Assembly (NCBI GenBank): GCA_029339195.1
Contig: JAPTJF010000149.1
Span: forward strand, 62,001-126,000
Direction: 5' to 3'
DNA length: 64,000 nt
From: Micractinium sp. NFX-FRZ
Lineage: Eukaryota; Chlorophyta; Trebouxiophyceae; Chlorellales; Chlorellaceae
Made by a program: the position numbers and the translations under genes. The notes below the pieces were generated by a model. It was given only the letters and a program-made list of their open reading frames with translations, made no database searches and was not told the origin of the DNA. Below are positions 27,201 to 43,283 of this stretch, in pieces. How positions within the stretch are numbered: position 1 is the stretch's first letter; every line of letters starts with the position of its first letter.

Positions 27201-27578
27201 CCTTTGAGATCTGCGTACAGCCGTGCCCGCAAGTGCGCCTGCATGACGCAAAGAGGGCAGGTGGGCGGGGGATGGCAGGTGGGTGCTGGGAGCTGGGCAG
27301 GCACGCAACAGTCCGTGGCTTGCAGGACGCAGAACTGCAAGCGCATCACAACTTTGCGATGCGGACGCAGGGCCTGCTCACACGCCTGGTCTCACCTTGA
27401 CAGAGTTGATCACGTCGCTGGACAGGATGTGGCGCACGACATGCTCTCGCAGCTGCTCGGCAGTCGCAGCGGCATCATTCTCCTTGCCGGCGCCGCCGCC
27501 AGGCAGCCCTCTGCCGGCGACCCCGCCGGCAGCAGCCATGCCCTCGGCCGGGGCAGCCGCGCCTTCCATACGCAGCAT
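24222..27578 (-). CDS. LisH-domain coiled-coil protein, OFD1-like (~915 aa)
   Basis: Exons 27578-27396, 27238-26399, 26207-25563 and 25301-24222, all in phase 0; total 2,748 nt. After a Gly/Ala-rich start comes QLREHVVRHILSSDVINSVK, then HLRARLYADLKG, then a LisH-type segment (LNSLVSEFLLAHRYTYTLSVFLSETG) and LSRDDLLRLVGV. This order of short helix, LisH, YxYTLSVFxxE and L-rich helix is what the centriole/basal-body protein OFD1 shows; FOP/FOR20 proteins share the LisH but are shorter. Residues ~200-560 are a long heptad-rich coiled coil (EERLAAYQRECDARCAAQL and onward). The last ~250 residues are Gln/Pro/Ser-rich disorder with a repeated LPQQPPPLQ motif, ending in YYVSDFTNSEDSGKF. Head-to-tail with FtsH upstream; convergent with ADCS. 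The OFD1 orthology is inference from N-terminal pattern plus architecture. Confidence 0.7.
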
Positions 27579-28619
27579 TTCTACTGCCTCTGCGCTTGTG
27601 GGGCAGTTACTGCGCCCGGGAAGGGAGGCGAGCCGGTGGCGTCCAAGACAGCCGGAGACCGGCTCGGTTGACTCGCCTCCAAAGCGTCAGCTGCGCGGCA
27701 CCCAGACTGCCAGGTGCATTAAATTGACTGCATCCGCCCGAATGAGAAAATGTGAGGTGCCATGGAGTGCCTGCTCAGGGCCGCAGCCGGTGGCAAGTCG
27801 CCGGCATGAGCTTCTACAAATTGATCGCAAATTGGCAAATTGATCGCTTCACAACCTTCAGATGTAATTCTGCGAGATTTATGGGGCATCAGCCTGCCTT
27901 CCGCGCTCCGCGCCTGCGCCCTTCTCGCCCCGCCACTCAGCGCCGCCTTGTGGCTGCCCGCTCGGCGTGTGGAAATTGGAAAGCTGGGTTGTTCCTCCTG
28001 CTGCTGCTGAAATGGCACACCACATATACAAGCAACTCCTCCCGCAACGAAAGCCTTCAAGTACAGGTGATACATGGCAGACAGCAGGTGACAGACAGGA
28101 GGCAGTGCAGCGCCCAAAGCCCACCCGCCCGTCTCAACCGCCCATGCCACCGACTGAATTGTGCTAATTCTGCAGGCAATCAGCATACTGGACCGGGAAG
28201 TGGTTTCAGCAAATAGAGCAAACAGGTGCACTGGCCGTCTGAGCCAGGCTGTTGCCCATGTCTTCAGCCACCACGTAACACTGGGTGTAAAGCACGCGAG
28301 GCATGCTTCCGAGGAGGGCCGGTTACAGAGGCAGGCGCGCCTGTGTGCTGTGGGCGCTCAGATGAACACATGCAGAGAGTGCAGGCTCCAATTGGGAGGG
28401 CGCAGTCAGGTGACATATACAGGGGGAGGGGGGGAGGGGTATGAAATACAGGACATGCTTCGCTCAGAGGAGGGTCTCGGTGAAGGGCGGATGATACAGG
28501 GAGGGCGCTGAGTGTGCAGGTGCAAAGGTATGATGAAAGCAGGAGGGCGGGATAGGAAGGTATGGGGTGCTCAAAGCAACTCGGAAAATAGTAGCCGGCT
28601 AAGCCTCTATGCGCTACGC
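27579..28619. other. Intergenic: FtsH 3' UTR and OFD1-like gene promoter
   Basis: About 1.04 kb between two minus-strand genes. It contains a minus-strand TGTAA at 28323-28327 suited to FtsH. The 27780-27890 part has lower GC (direct repeat AAATTGATCGC / AAATTGGCAAATTGATCGC at 27818-27847), likely the promoter side of the OFD1-like gene. No coding region supported. Confidence 0.5.
28323..28327 (-). terminator. Putative poly(A) signal of FtsH gene
   Basis: TGTAA on the minus strand, ~295 bases downstream of the FtsH stop at 28620. Confidence 0.5.
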
Positions 28620-34775
<6,156 letters not shown>

Positions 34776-35336
34776 AGAGGGGCAGGGGAGGCCTGAAGGA
34801 GGCCCTCACGTCCCAAGCGTCCAGCCCGACCGTCTCCTGCGGCAGGCTTGGCCAGTGTAGTGCTACCCAGCAATAGAGGGTTGCGAAACAGCGGCCGCCG
34901 CACCTCCCAGGCCCCTGTCCCGGCAAGCTCGATACTCGCGAGCGAGGGCGCGAGTGGGCGCCTGCACTGAGTGTCCTTGTCGAGTTGGGTCCAATGTGGA
35001 GCTTCGTTGAATGGCTCACTCTGCACCACCCTAAGCTCAGCATGAGCACAGCAGCTGGCCACCTCAGGCGCAGAGCTTTCTGGTTGTCGTGGGTGATCGC
35101 CCATTGATCACAAGCGGCCGACAGCAGGCTAGAGCGAAGACTCGTTTGAGCTGTTGCCACCCGCCCTTCGTTTGGTTTCCCGCTGCCTAATGGCTTTCCG
35201 ACGCTAAGCAGGGTGCAAAGGCCAAACGGGGTGCGACAGCAGCGGCCTCGCAGCAACAGGCGAGCGTCCAGGTGAACTCAAACCCTCGCGGCTCTCTCCC
35301 TCCCTGCCCAGCGCTCCACACGCCTGACAGCCGATC
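34776..35336. promoter_or_regulatory. Divergent promoter region, FtsH / GCP2
   Basis: A 561-base gap between head-to-head starts. I see no coding region or distinctive motif, so promoter function is inferred from position. Confidence 0.45.
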
Positions 35337-38300
35337 ATGGCGAGCAACGGCGGCGCCACTGGACCGGCGGGGGTGCCCCCCGGGCTGCCCGCCCACCTGC
35401 AGCGGGCAGAGGTGCGGGCGGCGCTGGAGGCCACGCGTGCCAAGTTTGCATTGCAGCAGCAGCAGCTGCAGCAGGCCAACGGCGGCAGCGTGCCTGCGCA
35501 ACAGGCTCACCAGCAGCAGCAGCCCTACCAGCAGCAGCGGGAACAGCAGCAGCCAGCAGCAAGCGGAGCAGCGGTGCGGCGGGCCTCGGCGCCGACGGCC
35601 CCGGTTGCACGCTCCAACCCGATTTATGGGGAGGAGGCGGTGCTGTCTCCCAACAAGAAGGTGGATCCAGAGTACACTCCCACCCTGGCAGATTCAATCC
35701 GAGCACCCACGTTCAATGCGCTGGCCCCCGACTCGGGCCTGCCGCCCGTGGGGGACCTCTTCTCGGCGATACCGCCCCTGCCCAAATACATGGAGGGCGG
35801 CTGCCCCGGCGCGCCGCAGCTGCCGGGCTGGGACTCACAACGGCCCTTCCTCACTGGACGGTTCCTGTATGACGCGGCAGCCGAGCGGGCACGCGGCGAC
35901 GGCGCCGACGGCTCCAGCAAGGGCGGCAAGGGGGGTGCCGGCCGGCTGGGTGCTGGGGCGGTGCTGGAGAGCTATCCAGCGCATGTGCAGGAGTCTCTAC
36001 GTGAGTGCTGGGTGCTGCTGCATGGCATGGGGGGCCTTCGATGCGCTTTGCGGCCGCACTGCAGCGCCCTGGCCGCGCTTTCGACGTGCGCTCCCGCCGG
36101 TCAAGCGTGCTCTACCACCCTGGGCTGCAGCACCTGCCTGCCTCCCTTCTGCCAACCTGCTTCGCTGTCCCTCACCCGCTCTCAGGCTCGAAAGGCTGCT
36201 GCAGCTCCCTGCCTGCCTGCCTGCCTGTTCTTCCCTGCCTGCCAAAGCACCCATGTCTTCCCAGCACTGCTGCACCACTGCAGTGGTTGACGACCTCCTC
36301 TACGCCTTCCTGGGGCTCAGCGGCACCTACGTGCGTGCCAAGCCGGTGGACGCCCCCGGCGGGCGGCGCCTGGGCTACGAGGTGGTGCCGCGCGGCCAGC
36401 TGGAGCCGGCGCTGCACGAGATGGCGGCGCGCATGCTGCCCATCTGGTGGGTGCTGGGCTGCTGGGCGTGGGTGGCAGATGGCGAGCAGGGGTTGCCGCC
36501 GCGCACCTGCCTTGCAGGCCAGCATGCGGGGCAGAGCCGTAGCTAATAGCGTGCCGGGATGCATTGCTGCTGCTGCTGCTGCTGCTTCAAGCCCTGCCTG
36601 ACATGGTCATGCTGTGCCTGCTGTGTGTCACTTGCATGCGTTCTGTGCCCCGCTGCCGACTGCAGCGAGTACGTGGTGACGATCCAGCGGTTTGTGGAGA
36701 CACGGCGTGCATACGAGTGGGGGCTGGTGTGCCAGGCGCTGGCTGGTGCAATGCGGCACGTGCTGCAGGTGGGCCACGGGGGCTGCATGGGGCTGAAGCA
36801 CTGATGTGCTGCCGCTCAACTGCGATGTGCATGCAGGGACTAGGCATTTGGTCCCGTGTGTATGGCGCTGCCCTCCTCTTAGGATGTGGCGTCAAGTGCT
36901 GCCTGCCGGCCTATGCCCTCGCCTGCCCTATTGCCTTGCTAATCACCCTCCTTTGCCGTGCTGTGCTGTGGGTGCTGCCCCTGATCAGGACTGGGAGCTG
37001 ATGGTGGCCCAGCTGGAGCACCAGCTGCGCAGCGGCAAGCTCACGCTGCAGGCATTGTGGTACTACGTGCAGCCGCCGCTGTCGGGTGCGCACCCAACAG
37101 CTGGGCTGGGTGCCCCTGGCAGCGCCAGTGCTGCTGCCCTGACCGGCTGCAGCAGCAGGATTGGTGGCATGCTGGCCGGGGGGTGTTTGGTCAAGAGTAG
37201 TGCTGCCTGCATTTGCGCCTGCACTGCTGAGCTGGGATGCTGAGCTGGCAGTGCACTCCTGCAACTGCCTCCGCCTGCAACTGCCTCCTCCTGCAGCGCT
37301 CAAGCTGGTGGCCTGCCTGGCGGCAGACGCGTCGAGGCAGCGGCTGCGGGGCGCTGCCCTGCTGGATGCGCTGCACGCACGCTGCGCTGCCTGCATGGGC
37401 GACGCCGCGGCGCATCGCCTCATGCTGCGCCTGCTGGGGGCAGCGGCGGAGCCCTACTTTGCCATGCTGGAGCGCTGGCTGTGTGAGGGCGAGGTGGATG
37501 ACCCCTACGGCGAGTTCATGGTGCAGGAGGATGCGGTGAGTGAGACGCCAACAACAAGCGGTTGGTGTAGTTGCTGAGCTCACCATTGTTGTCTTCATTT
37601 GGAATGGCACGGTGCAGCTGGAGATCGGCAGAGCAGGGCCTGGGGCTGCATGCAGGCTGCCTGCCTACTTCACATGGCCGCTTGCTGCTGCCTATGGCCC
37701 GTCACGCGGCCACCCTCAATTGCTGCCATGACCACAGCTTCCTGCCCCCTGCATGCCTGCTCCCTGCTCTTCTGACCTCCCCTGCAGGCCATCGGGCGCG
37801 ACTCTCTCAGCGCCGACAACCAGTCTGCTTTCTGGCACGACCGCTACACCCTGCGCCCCGCCTTTGACAGCATCACCGGAATTGCGATACTGGAGCAGCA
37901 GGGGGCATCTGGGGCAGGGCAGCAGCCGCAGGCAGCGGTGGCGCTCACGCCTGGGGCCGCTACCGTGTCGGCGTCCGGACGCCCAGCGCCGGAGCAGCAG
38001 CACGACGTGCCCGTGTTCCTGCAGCGGCAGAAGCGGCTGATCCTAAACACCGGCAAGTACTTGAACGTGATGCGGGAGTGCAAGGCCAAGCCGCCGCGCA
38101 CCCTGCCGCTGGGCACGCACCTAGGTGGGTGGGGTGGGGTGGGTGTTGGGGTAGGTTGCGGCATGGGTGGCACCCACAATGTGCGCTGCCAGTGATGCAG
38201 CGCGCTTCTGGGCAGCAGCCCTGCTGCCCTACCTGCCCCTCGGGCGCTGCACATGCGCGCTGGCTGGCACTGGATCGTCGCCCGTCATGCCCAGCCTGGC

Positions 38301-41300
38301 CCCCGCCCCCCGCTGTCAACCGCTGCTCAACAATAACAAGCAAGCAACCCAGTAACAATCATCAACGCAGTCTGTTGGGACCACTGCCCTGGGGTGCAGA
38401 GTTTGATGAGGCGGGCAAGTATGCGCTGGCGATTGACGACGCGCACCGCGCTGCATCCGCTGCCGCCATGGAGCTGCTACGGCGGCGAGAGAACCTGGCG
38501 GGAGGGCTGGGCGCGCTCAAGCGCTACTTCCTCACAGCGCAGGTGCGGGGGCTGTGGCAGAGGGCCGCAAAGGGATGGCAAGCCGCCGCTGCCTTGTCGT
38601 TGCCCGTGGCGCTCGCACCGTGCTCTGCATTTCCCAGACTGTTCGCCGCTTCACCTCTGAAACGCTGACAGCGCCCCGCCCTCTCGCCCTCATATCACGT
38701 GGCAGTCCTGTGCAGGCGTGCATGCTGCTGCACCAAGTGGATGCGGCGGCGCCCACAGTTTCGCATGCTTTCTTCCAACTGCTGCGCCCTGCCCTCCCCT
38801 CACCTGCCGCAGGGCGACATGCTGCTACACACTGAGGGAAGCAGCGGGGCCACAACAATGTGCACTGTTTACACACACTGTTTGCACACACTTCACAGTT
38901 GATTCCAACCTGCCGCCCTCCCCTCACCTGCCGCACAGGGCGACATGCTGCTGCACCTCATGGACGCCGCGGAGCCCGAATTTGCGCAGCATGTGGGCGC
39001 CGTGCCGCTGCTGCAGCTGCAGTCGCTCTTGGAGTCGTCCGTGCGCGGCTCCTCCGCTGCTGCCGACCCAGAGGCCGCCCAGCTGGCGGTGGCCTTTGAC
39101 CACCGCAGCATCCTCAGCATGCTCATCGCCAACCAGCATGCGCTGACGGCGGTGCCGGGCGCAGAGGGGGCCAACAAGACGCCCTTCTCAAAGGTGAGGC
39201 AAGGGGCACAACAGGGTGGGAAGGGAGAGGATGCAGCAGGGACATGGGGCAGGGCAGGGAGCGACAAGGGGGCTGCAGCAAATGGTGCCTCTCCAACGTG
39301 GGCGGGCTGCACGGGTAGGGGACCTATTGCTAGGACGTCGGGGTCAAAGATGCTTGCCGGAGCAGCAGGCAGTGTGTGCGGTGCTGCGCAGCAGGCACAT
39401 GCTCCGGTGAAGGTTGTGTTATAAGGATGGCGCGTGCAGCACCTCACCAACTGTAAACCCTGCCGATGCCCTGGCCCAAGCCGCCCACCGCCTGCCTCCG
39501 CCCTCTCCCCCGATGCGCAGCTGAAGCCCACCACCCCGGCGCCTATGACTGCCAGCGAGCGCAATGCCTTTGGCAAGAAGCGCACCGCTCGCGAGTCCTT
39601 CATGCTCTCCTACGAGGTGCGGGCTGGGCCCACAGCAGCTGGGGCAGGCAGCAGGCATGGTGGGGTGGCGGCGAGTGTCGTGGCAGAGTAGGGGTGTGAT
39701 GCAGCTGCTTTCACTTGGTGGCTGCACAGCGGACAGCACCCCCTAGTCTAGATTTTGCAGGCGATGCTTCTTTTCCTGATGGCTGCCTGGTTGCCCGTCG
39801 CTGCTGGTGTGCCCTGATGTCTGGCGCTACACAGCTTGCTGCTCAGCAGGCCGCAGCCACCTCATGCCACCGCTCCCTTGCCCCTTACCCCGCTCATCCA
39901 AAACTCAACTACTACCGCTCTCTGCCCTCCCCTCGCGCCAGGTCCCCTGGCCGCTGAGCATCGCCGCCCCCGAGGCGGCGCTTGCCCAGTACCAGATGGT
40001 GTTCCGACACATCTTTGAGCTCAAGTGGGTGGAGCGGGAGCTCACCCGCATGTCCAGCCTGTACAGCCAGACCACGGGGCTGGCGAGCCGGCGAGCGCGC
40101 ATGCGCGCGCGCCGCGACAGCACGGGCAGCGACGGCAGTGGCGGCGGCGCCAGCGCGCACGACGCGCTGTCGGAGAGCCTGTCGCTCTCCTACTCCGCCT
40201 GCCAGCTGATGACCCACTTCTTCCGGCAGTACCTGCTGTACGTCACCTTTGAGGTGATGGAGCCGCTGTGGGCAGCCTTTGAGGCGCAGCTGCAGACGGC
40301 GGGAAGCCTGGATGAGGTGAGGGGGGAAGGGTGGTTGTGGGCGGGTGGGGCAGTGGACGTCATTTGTTAGACGCAGCTGCGGACAGCAGGCAGCCTGGGC
40401 ACGGAGCTGGGGCGGGGGTGCGTGGTGGTGGTGGTGATGGTGGGCATCAGTAGGTTGTCGGCGGCACCCATGCACATTGTTGTGAGGGTGAAGTATGAAG
40501 GTTCATCTGCTGCTGGGCGCCGCTGCGCCCCGTCTGTTCATGGCATGGCAGCGCATCAACTTAGCCTGCACCCGCCTGCTGCGCCATCCCTCCTGCTGCC
40601 CCACTTGCGCTCACCGGCTCGCTTTCACCTTGCCCATGCACGCCCCACGCTCGCCTGCCCACTGCCCGCAGATTGTGGAGCAGCACAAGGCCTTCCTGCG
40701 CCGCCTCATGAAGGGGTGCCTGCTGTCCCGCAAGGTGCGGCAGGGTGGTGGCACCTCAAGCGGCCATGCTGCTGCTGCCGCTCCGTTGCCTGCTGTGACC
40801 TATTCTCCTTCCTTCCCGCACACTTGCCTGCCCGCGCGCTGGAACCGGTTGCACTGAGCAGCCTGCTGGGGCCTGACGGGAGCTGGCGCTGCCTTGCACC
40901 CCCGCCTTGCACCAACCACCCTTTCCACCAACACCAACCACAACAGCAGCGTCCAACCTGCTTGGCCTCTGCAGGTGGTGGTGCTGCGCTCGCTGCTGGG
41001 GCTCAAGGACCGACCTGGCGCTGCACCGCCCCCTCTGCCTTGCACCACCCACCAGTACCGCTTGCATGCCGCCCCCTCCCAAATCAAACTGCCACCATCG
41101 CAGGTGGTGGTGCTGCGTGCGCTGCTGGGGCTCAAGGATCTGGCCCTGCGGTTTGTGCGGCTCAGCGACGAGCACGCTGCGCTCAAGTGGGAGCAGCTGG
41201 AGGAGGAGGTGGAGCAGAAGTGCCTCAGCCAGGGTGAGGGCAGCCGCTGGGTGCAAGGCCCTTTGGGGTGAAGCAGGACTGTGCAGCATGCACTAGTGGA

Positions 41301-42340
41301 AGTGTGCAGGGGTGTGGGGGTAGGGTGACGGGGTGGGAGCAGCTGGAGGAGCAGCAGAAGTGCCTGAACCTTTGATCCCGCTGACCATCTCGCAGGCCGC
41401 AAGCCGGATGGGCGGCGCGAGGAGCGGCTGCTCAAGGCCACCCTGGCACGCAGCGCGCTGGAGCGGCAGCTGTCTCAGTCCCAGTTTGCCAGCAGCGTCA
41501 AGTGAGGAGGGCCAAGGCGGTGGGCAGGGCGGGGGGGGGTCTGCTGCACCGGCGTAGTTGCCGCTGGGACGGTTGCAGCGCCGCACCCGCCTGTTGCCCT
41601 GGAGTGCTGCATCACCATGCGTGCTTAGCGCCGTCAATTGCCCCGCCCCTGTGTGCCCGGCCCATGCACCGTCCCCTGCCCCCCCCGCGCCACGCTGCTG
41701 CAGGGACCTGCGCCTGCGCTTCATCGGCAAGGTGCAGGAGTTTGTGGCGGCGCTGGCGGACGCGCACCGCACCGCGCACAGCGAGCGGTCAGACACGCGG
41801 GAGGAGCTGGAGAGCCTGCTGGCGCTCATGTCGCGCCTCGACTTCAACGGGTGGGGTGCTGGGGATCGTGTGCAAGTGCTGAGTTGGCAGGGGAGGTGGA
41901 TGCGAGGTGGCGCTCATGTCACGCCTCGACTCCAATGGGTGGATGGGTGGGTGCAGCGTGTTGCTGCAGGGTGGGAGGGAGGAGGTGGCCTCGGTGGTGT
42001 GAACTAGTGGGTGGGCTCGTGCCCATGCGTGGTGAATCGGCCCACCCTGGGTGTCTGGCAGTATCAGTATGCTGGCTTTATGGTTTGTGTGGGGCAGGAG
42101 CGGGCTCTTTTTCCCCCCGCTGTTCATCTCCTTGACGCAATGCCGTGCCCTGCCCCTGCGGCCCTCTCTCCACGCACCCTCCCTCCCGCGCCCTTTAGGC
42201 TCCTCTCCTCCCCTGTCTAAGCTCCCCGCGCCCCGCCCTGCCCCTGCAGCTACTTCTCCACTCACGCGCCGCAGCAGGCTGCACAGAAGGAGCCCCTGGC
42301 GGCTGCCGGCAGCGAGCGCATGACCGTGCGCTTCGGCTAG
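35337..42340 (+). CDS. GCP2: Gamma-tubulin complex component 2 (Spc97/GCP2 family, ~1,002 aa)
   Basis: Scaffold of the gamma-tubulin small complex, which nucleates microtubules. Exons: 35337-36000, 36284-36446, 36666-36768, 36989-37085, 37297-37535, 37788-38124, 38400-38542, 38939-39193, 39521-39616, 39942-40316, 40672-40734, 41104-41233, 41396-41501, 41704-41850, 42250-42340; total 3,009 nt. Disordered Gln-rich N-terminus. GRIP1 region: DDLLYAFLGLSGTYV, FVETRRAYEWGLVCQAL, WELMVAQLEHQLRSGKLTLQALWYY, AEPYFAMLERWLCEGEVDDPYGEFMV, FWHDRYTLR, VPVFLQRQKRLILNTGKYLNVMREC (GCP2 signature). GRIP2 region: YALAIDDAHRAAS, LKRYFLTAQGDMLLHLMD, VPWPLSIAAPEAALAQYQMVFRHIFELKWVEREL, MTHFFRQYLLYVTFEVMEP, IVEQHKAFLRRLMKGCLL. 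Exons 8, 10, 12 and 14 have decayed copies of their edges in flanking introns. Confidence 0.93.
38776..38836 (+). repeat. Exon-edge echo of GCP2 exon 8
   Basis: Copy of the polypyrimidine tract, acceptor and GGCGACATGCTGCTRCAC exon start, 126 bases upstream of the real junction at 38939. A stop codon (TGA) follows in the copied frame. Confidence 0.85.
40370..40406 (+). repeat. Exon-edge echo of GCP2 exon 10
   Basis: Decayed copy of CGCAGCTGCAGACGGCGGGA (exon 10 3' end), 90 bases into the following intron. The donor GT is lost. Confidence 0.65.
40905..41013 (+). repeat. Exon-edge echo of GCP2 exon 12 (5' side)
   Basis: Tandem copy, offset 129 bases, carrying the intron end, acceptor and 36 exon bases (33 of 36 identical). 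It would read VVVLRSLLGLKD, against VVVLRALLGLKD. No usable donor follows. Confidence 0.9.
41331..41372 (+). repeat. Exon-edge echo of GCP2 exon 12 (3' side)
   Basis: Copy of the exon-12 end (GGGAGCAGCTGGAGGAG...CAGAAGTGCCT) with a 6-base deletion, ~139 bases past the real donor at 41233. Confidence 0.8.
41907..41942 (+). repeat. Exon-edge echo of GCP2 exon 14
   Basis: Copy of the exon-14 end with its donor: 31 of 34 bases match, at an 88-base offset. It would read ALMSRLDSNG, against ALMSRLDFNG. Confidence 0.9.
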
Positions 42341-42578
42341 CAGCTGCAAGGGGGCAGGCTGCAGCGGGCCGCCCGGCAGCACCCACCACACGTCACCCCC
42401 TCCCCTGACTTCAGTGCTGGCTCCCAGAACACTGCGCGACCCCACCCTGTGACTTCAGCACTGAAACTGGGAAATGCGCTCTCTTCCACGTGCTCTCCTC
42501 ATCGATCGCAGCCAAGGGTTCGGTGTACTGCTCACTGACCCACCCACCTGTTCCCTGCCGGTGCTGCCAACCCCCGCA

Positions 42579-42583
42579 TGTAA
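42579..42583 (+). terminator. Putative poly(A) signal of GCP2
   Basis: TGTAA ~240 bases after the GCP2 stop codon. Confidence 0.55.
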
Positions 42584-42860
42584 TTGCGCCCATACAGTCA
42601 GCCCAGGCAAACTGGATCCTGAGATGAGGCTTTCCAAAAGTGGCGGCTAGGGGGTTGGGGGGCAGGGGAGAGAGCTGGCTATGGGACCACCCCACGGCCT
42701 TGTTCTGTGACTTGCATCATGCTGGGCGATGTGCACCATGGAGGGCATGCACGCCTTGCACATCATTCCAATGGGAGATGGGGCAGCGCGGCAGGTTGAG
42801 TGCCCCACTGCTTCACTACATGCCCGCTTGGCAAGCTTGGCTGACGACGTAACTGTGGTG

Positions 42861-42865
42861 TTACA
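42861..42865 (-). terminator. Putative poly(A) signal of CHLD
   Basis: TGTAA on the minus strand ~420 bases after the CHLD stop codon. Confidence 0.5.
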
Positions 42866-43283
42866 GTGCATGAGATGTTGTTGCTAGGAGTTTAGAGCGC
42901 AGCGCGTGCGGCCCCCTCCGGGTGGTGGGTGGGCGCACGCAGGAGCAGGACAGGAGTAGCAGCAGTGGCGGCAGAGCGCCAGAGGAGCCGCTGACACATG
43001 GACAAGTCAGGCGGATGCGTGCACAGGAGGCGTGGGCACCGCTCCTTCAGGAGTTAAAGCAGGCTGGGGCCAAAATGCAGGCCACCCCGCGCGCTCCTCA
43101 GCTCCAGGCCTCTGGCGGCAGTGGCAGCCAGTGCTGGCAAACAATTTGATTGGGGTATTGGGTGGATGAAAGGGGGATGAAAATGGGCGTTGGGAGGGGG
43201 GCAAAACACGAAGTCGAGCAAGGGAGTTGCTAGTGCTGGGGGGCGGGCGCCACGCGGGCAGCGCACGCCCTGCTGGCGCCAGC

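Larger units (their letters stand above)
42341..43283. other. Convergent intergenic region with two poly(A) signals
   Basis: 3' UTRs of GCP2 (+) and CHLD (-). TGTAA on + at 42579-42583 and on - at 42865-42861 sit in the right order for non-overlapping transcript ends. No coding region supported. Confidence 0.6.

Noticed and set aside
42922..43149. Small + open frame between GCP2 and CHLD
   Set aside because: Falls in the CHLD 3' UTR, low complexity, no conserved features.
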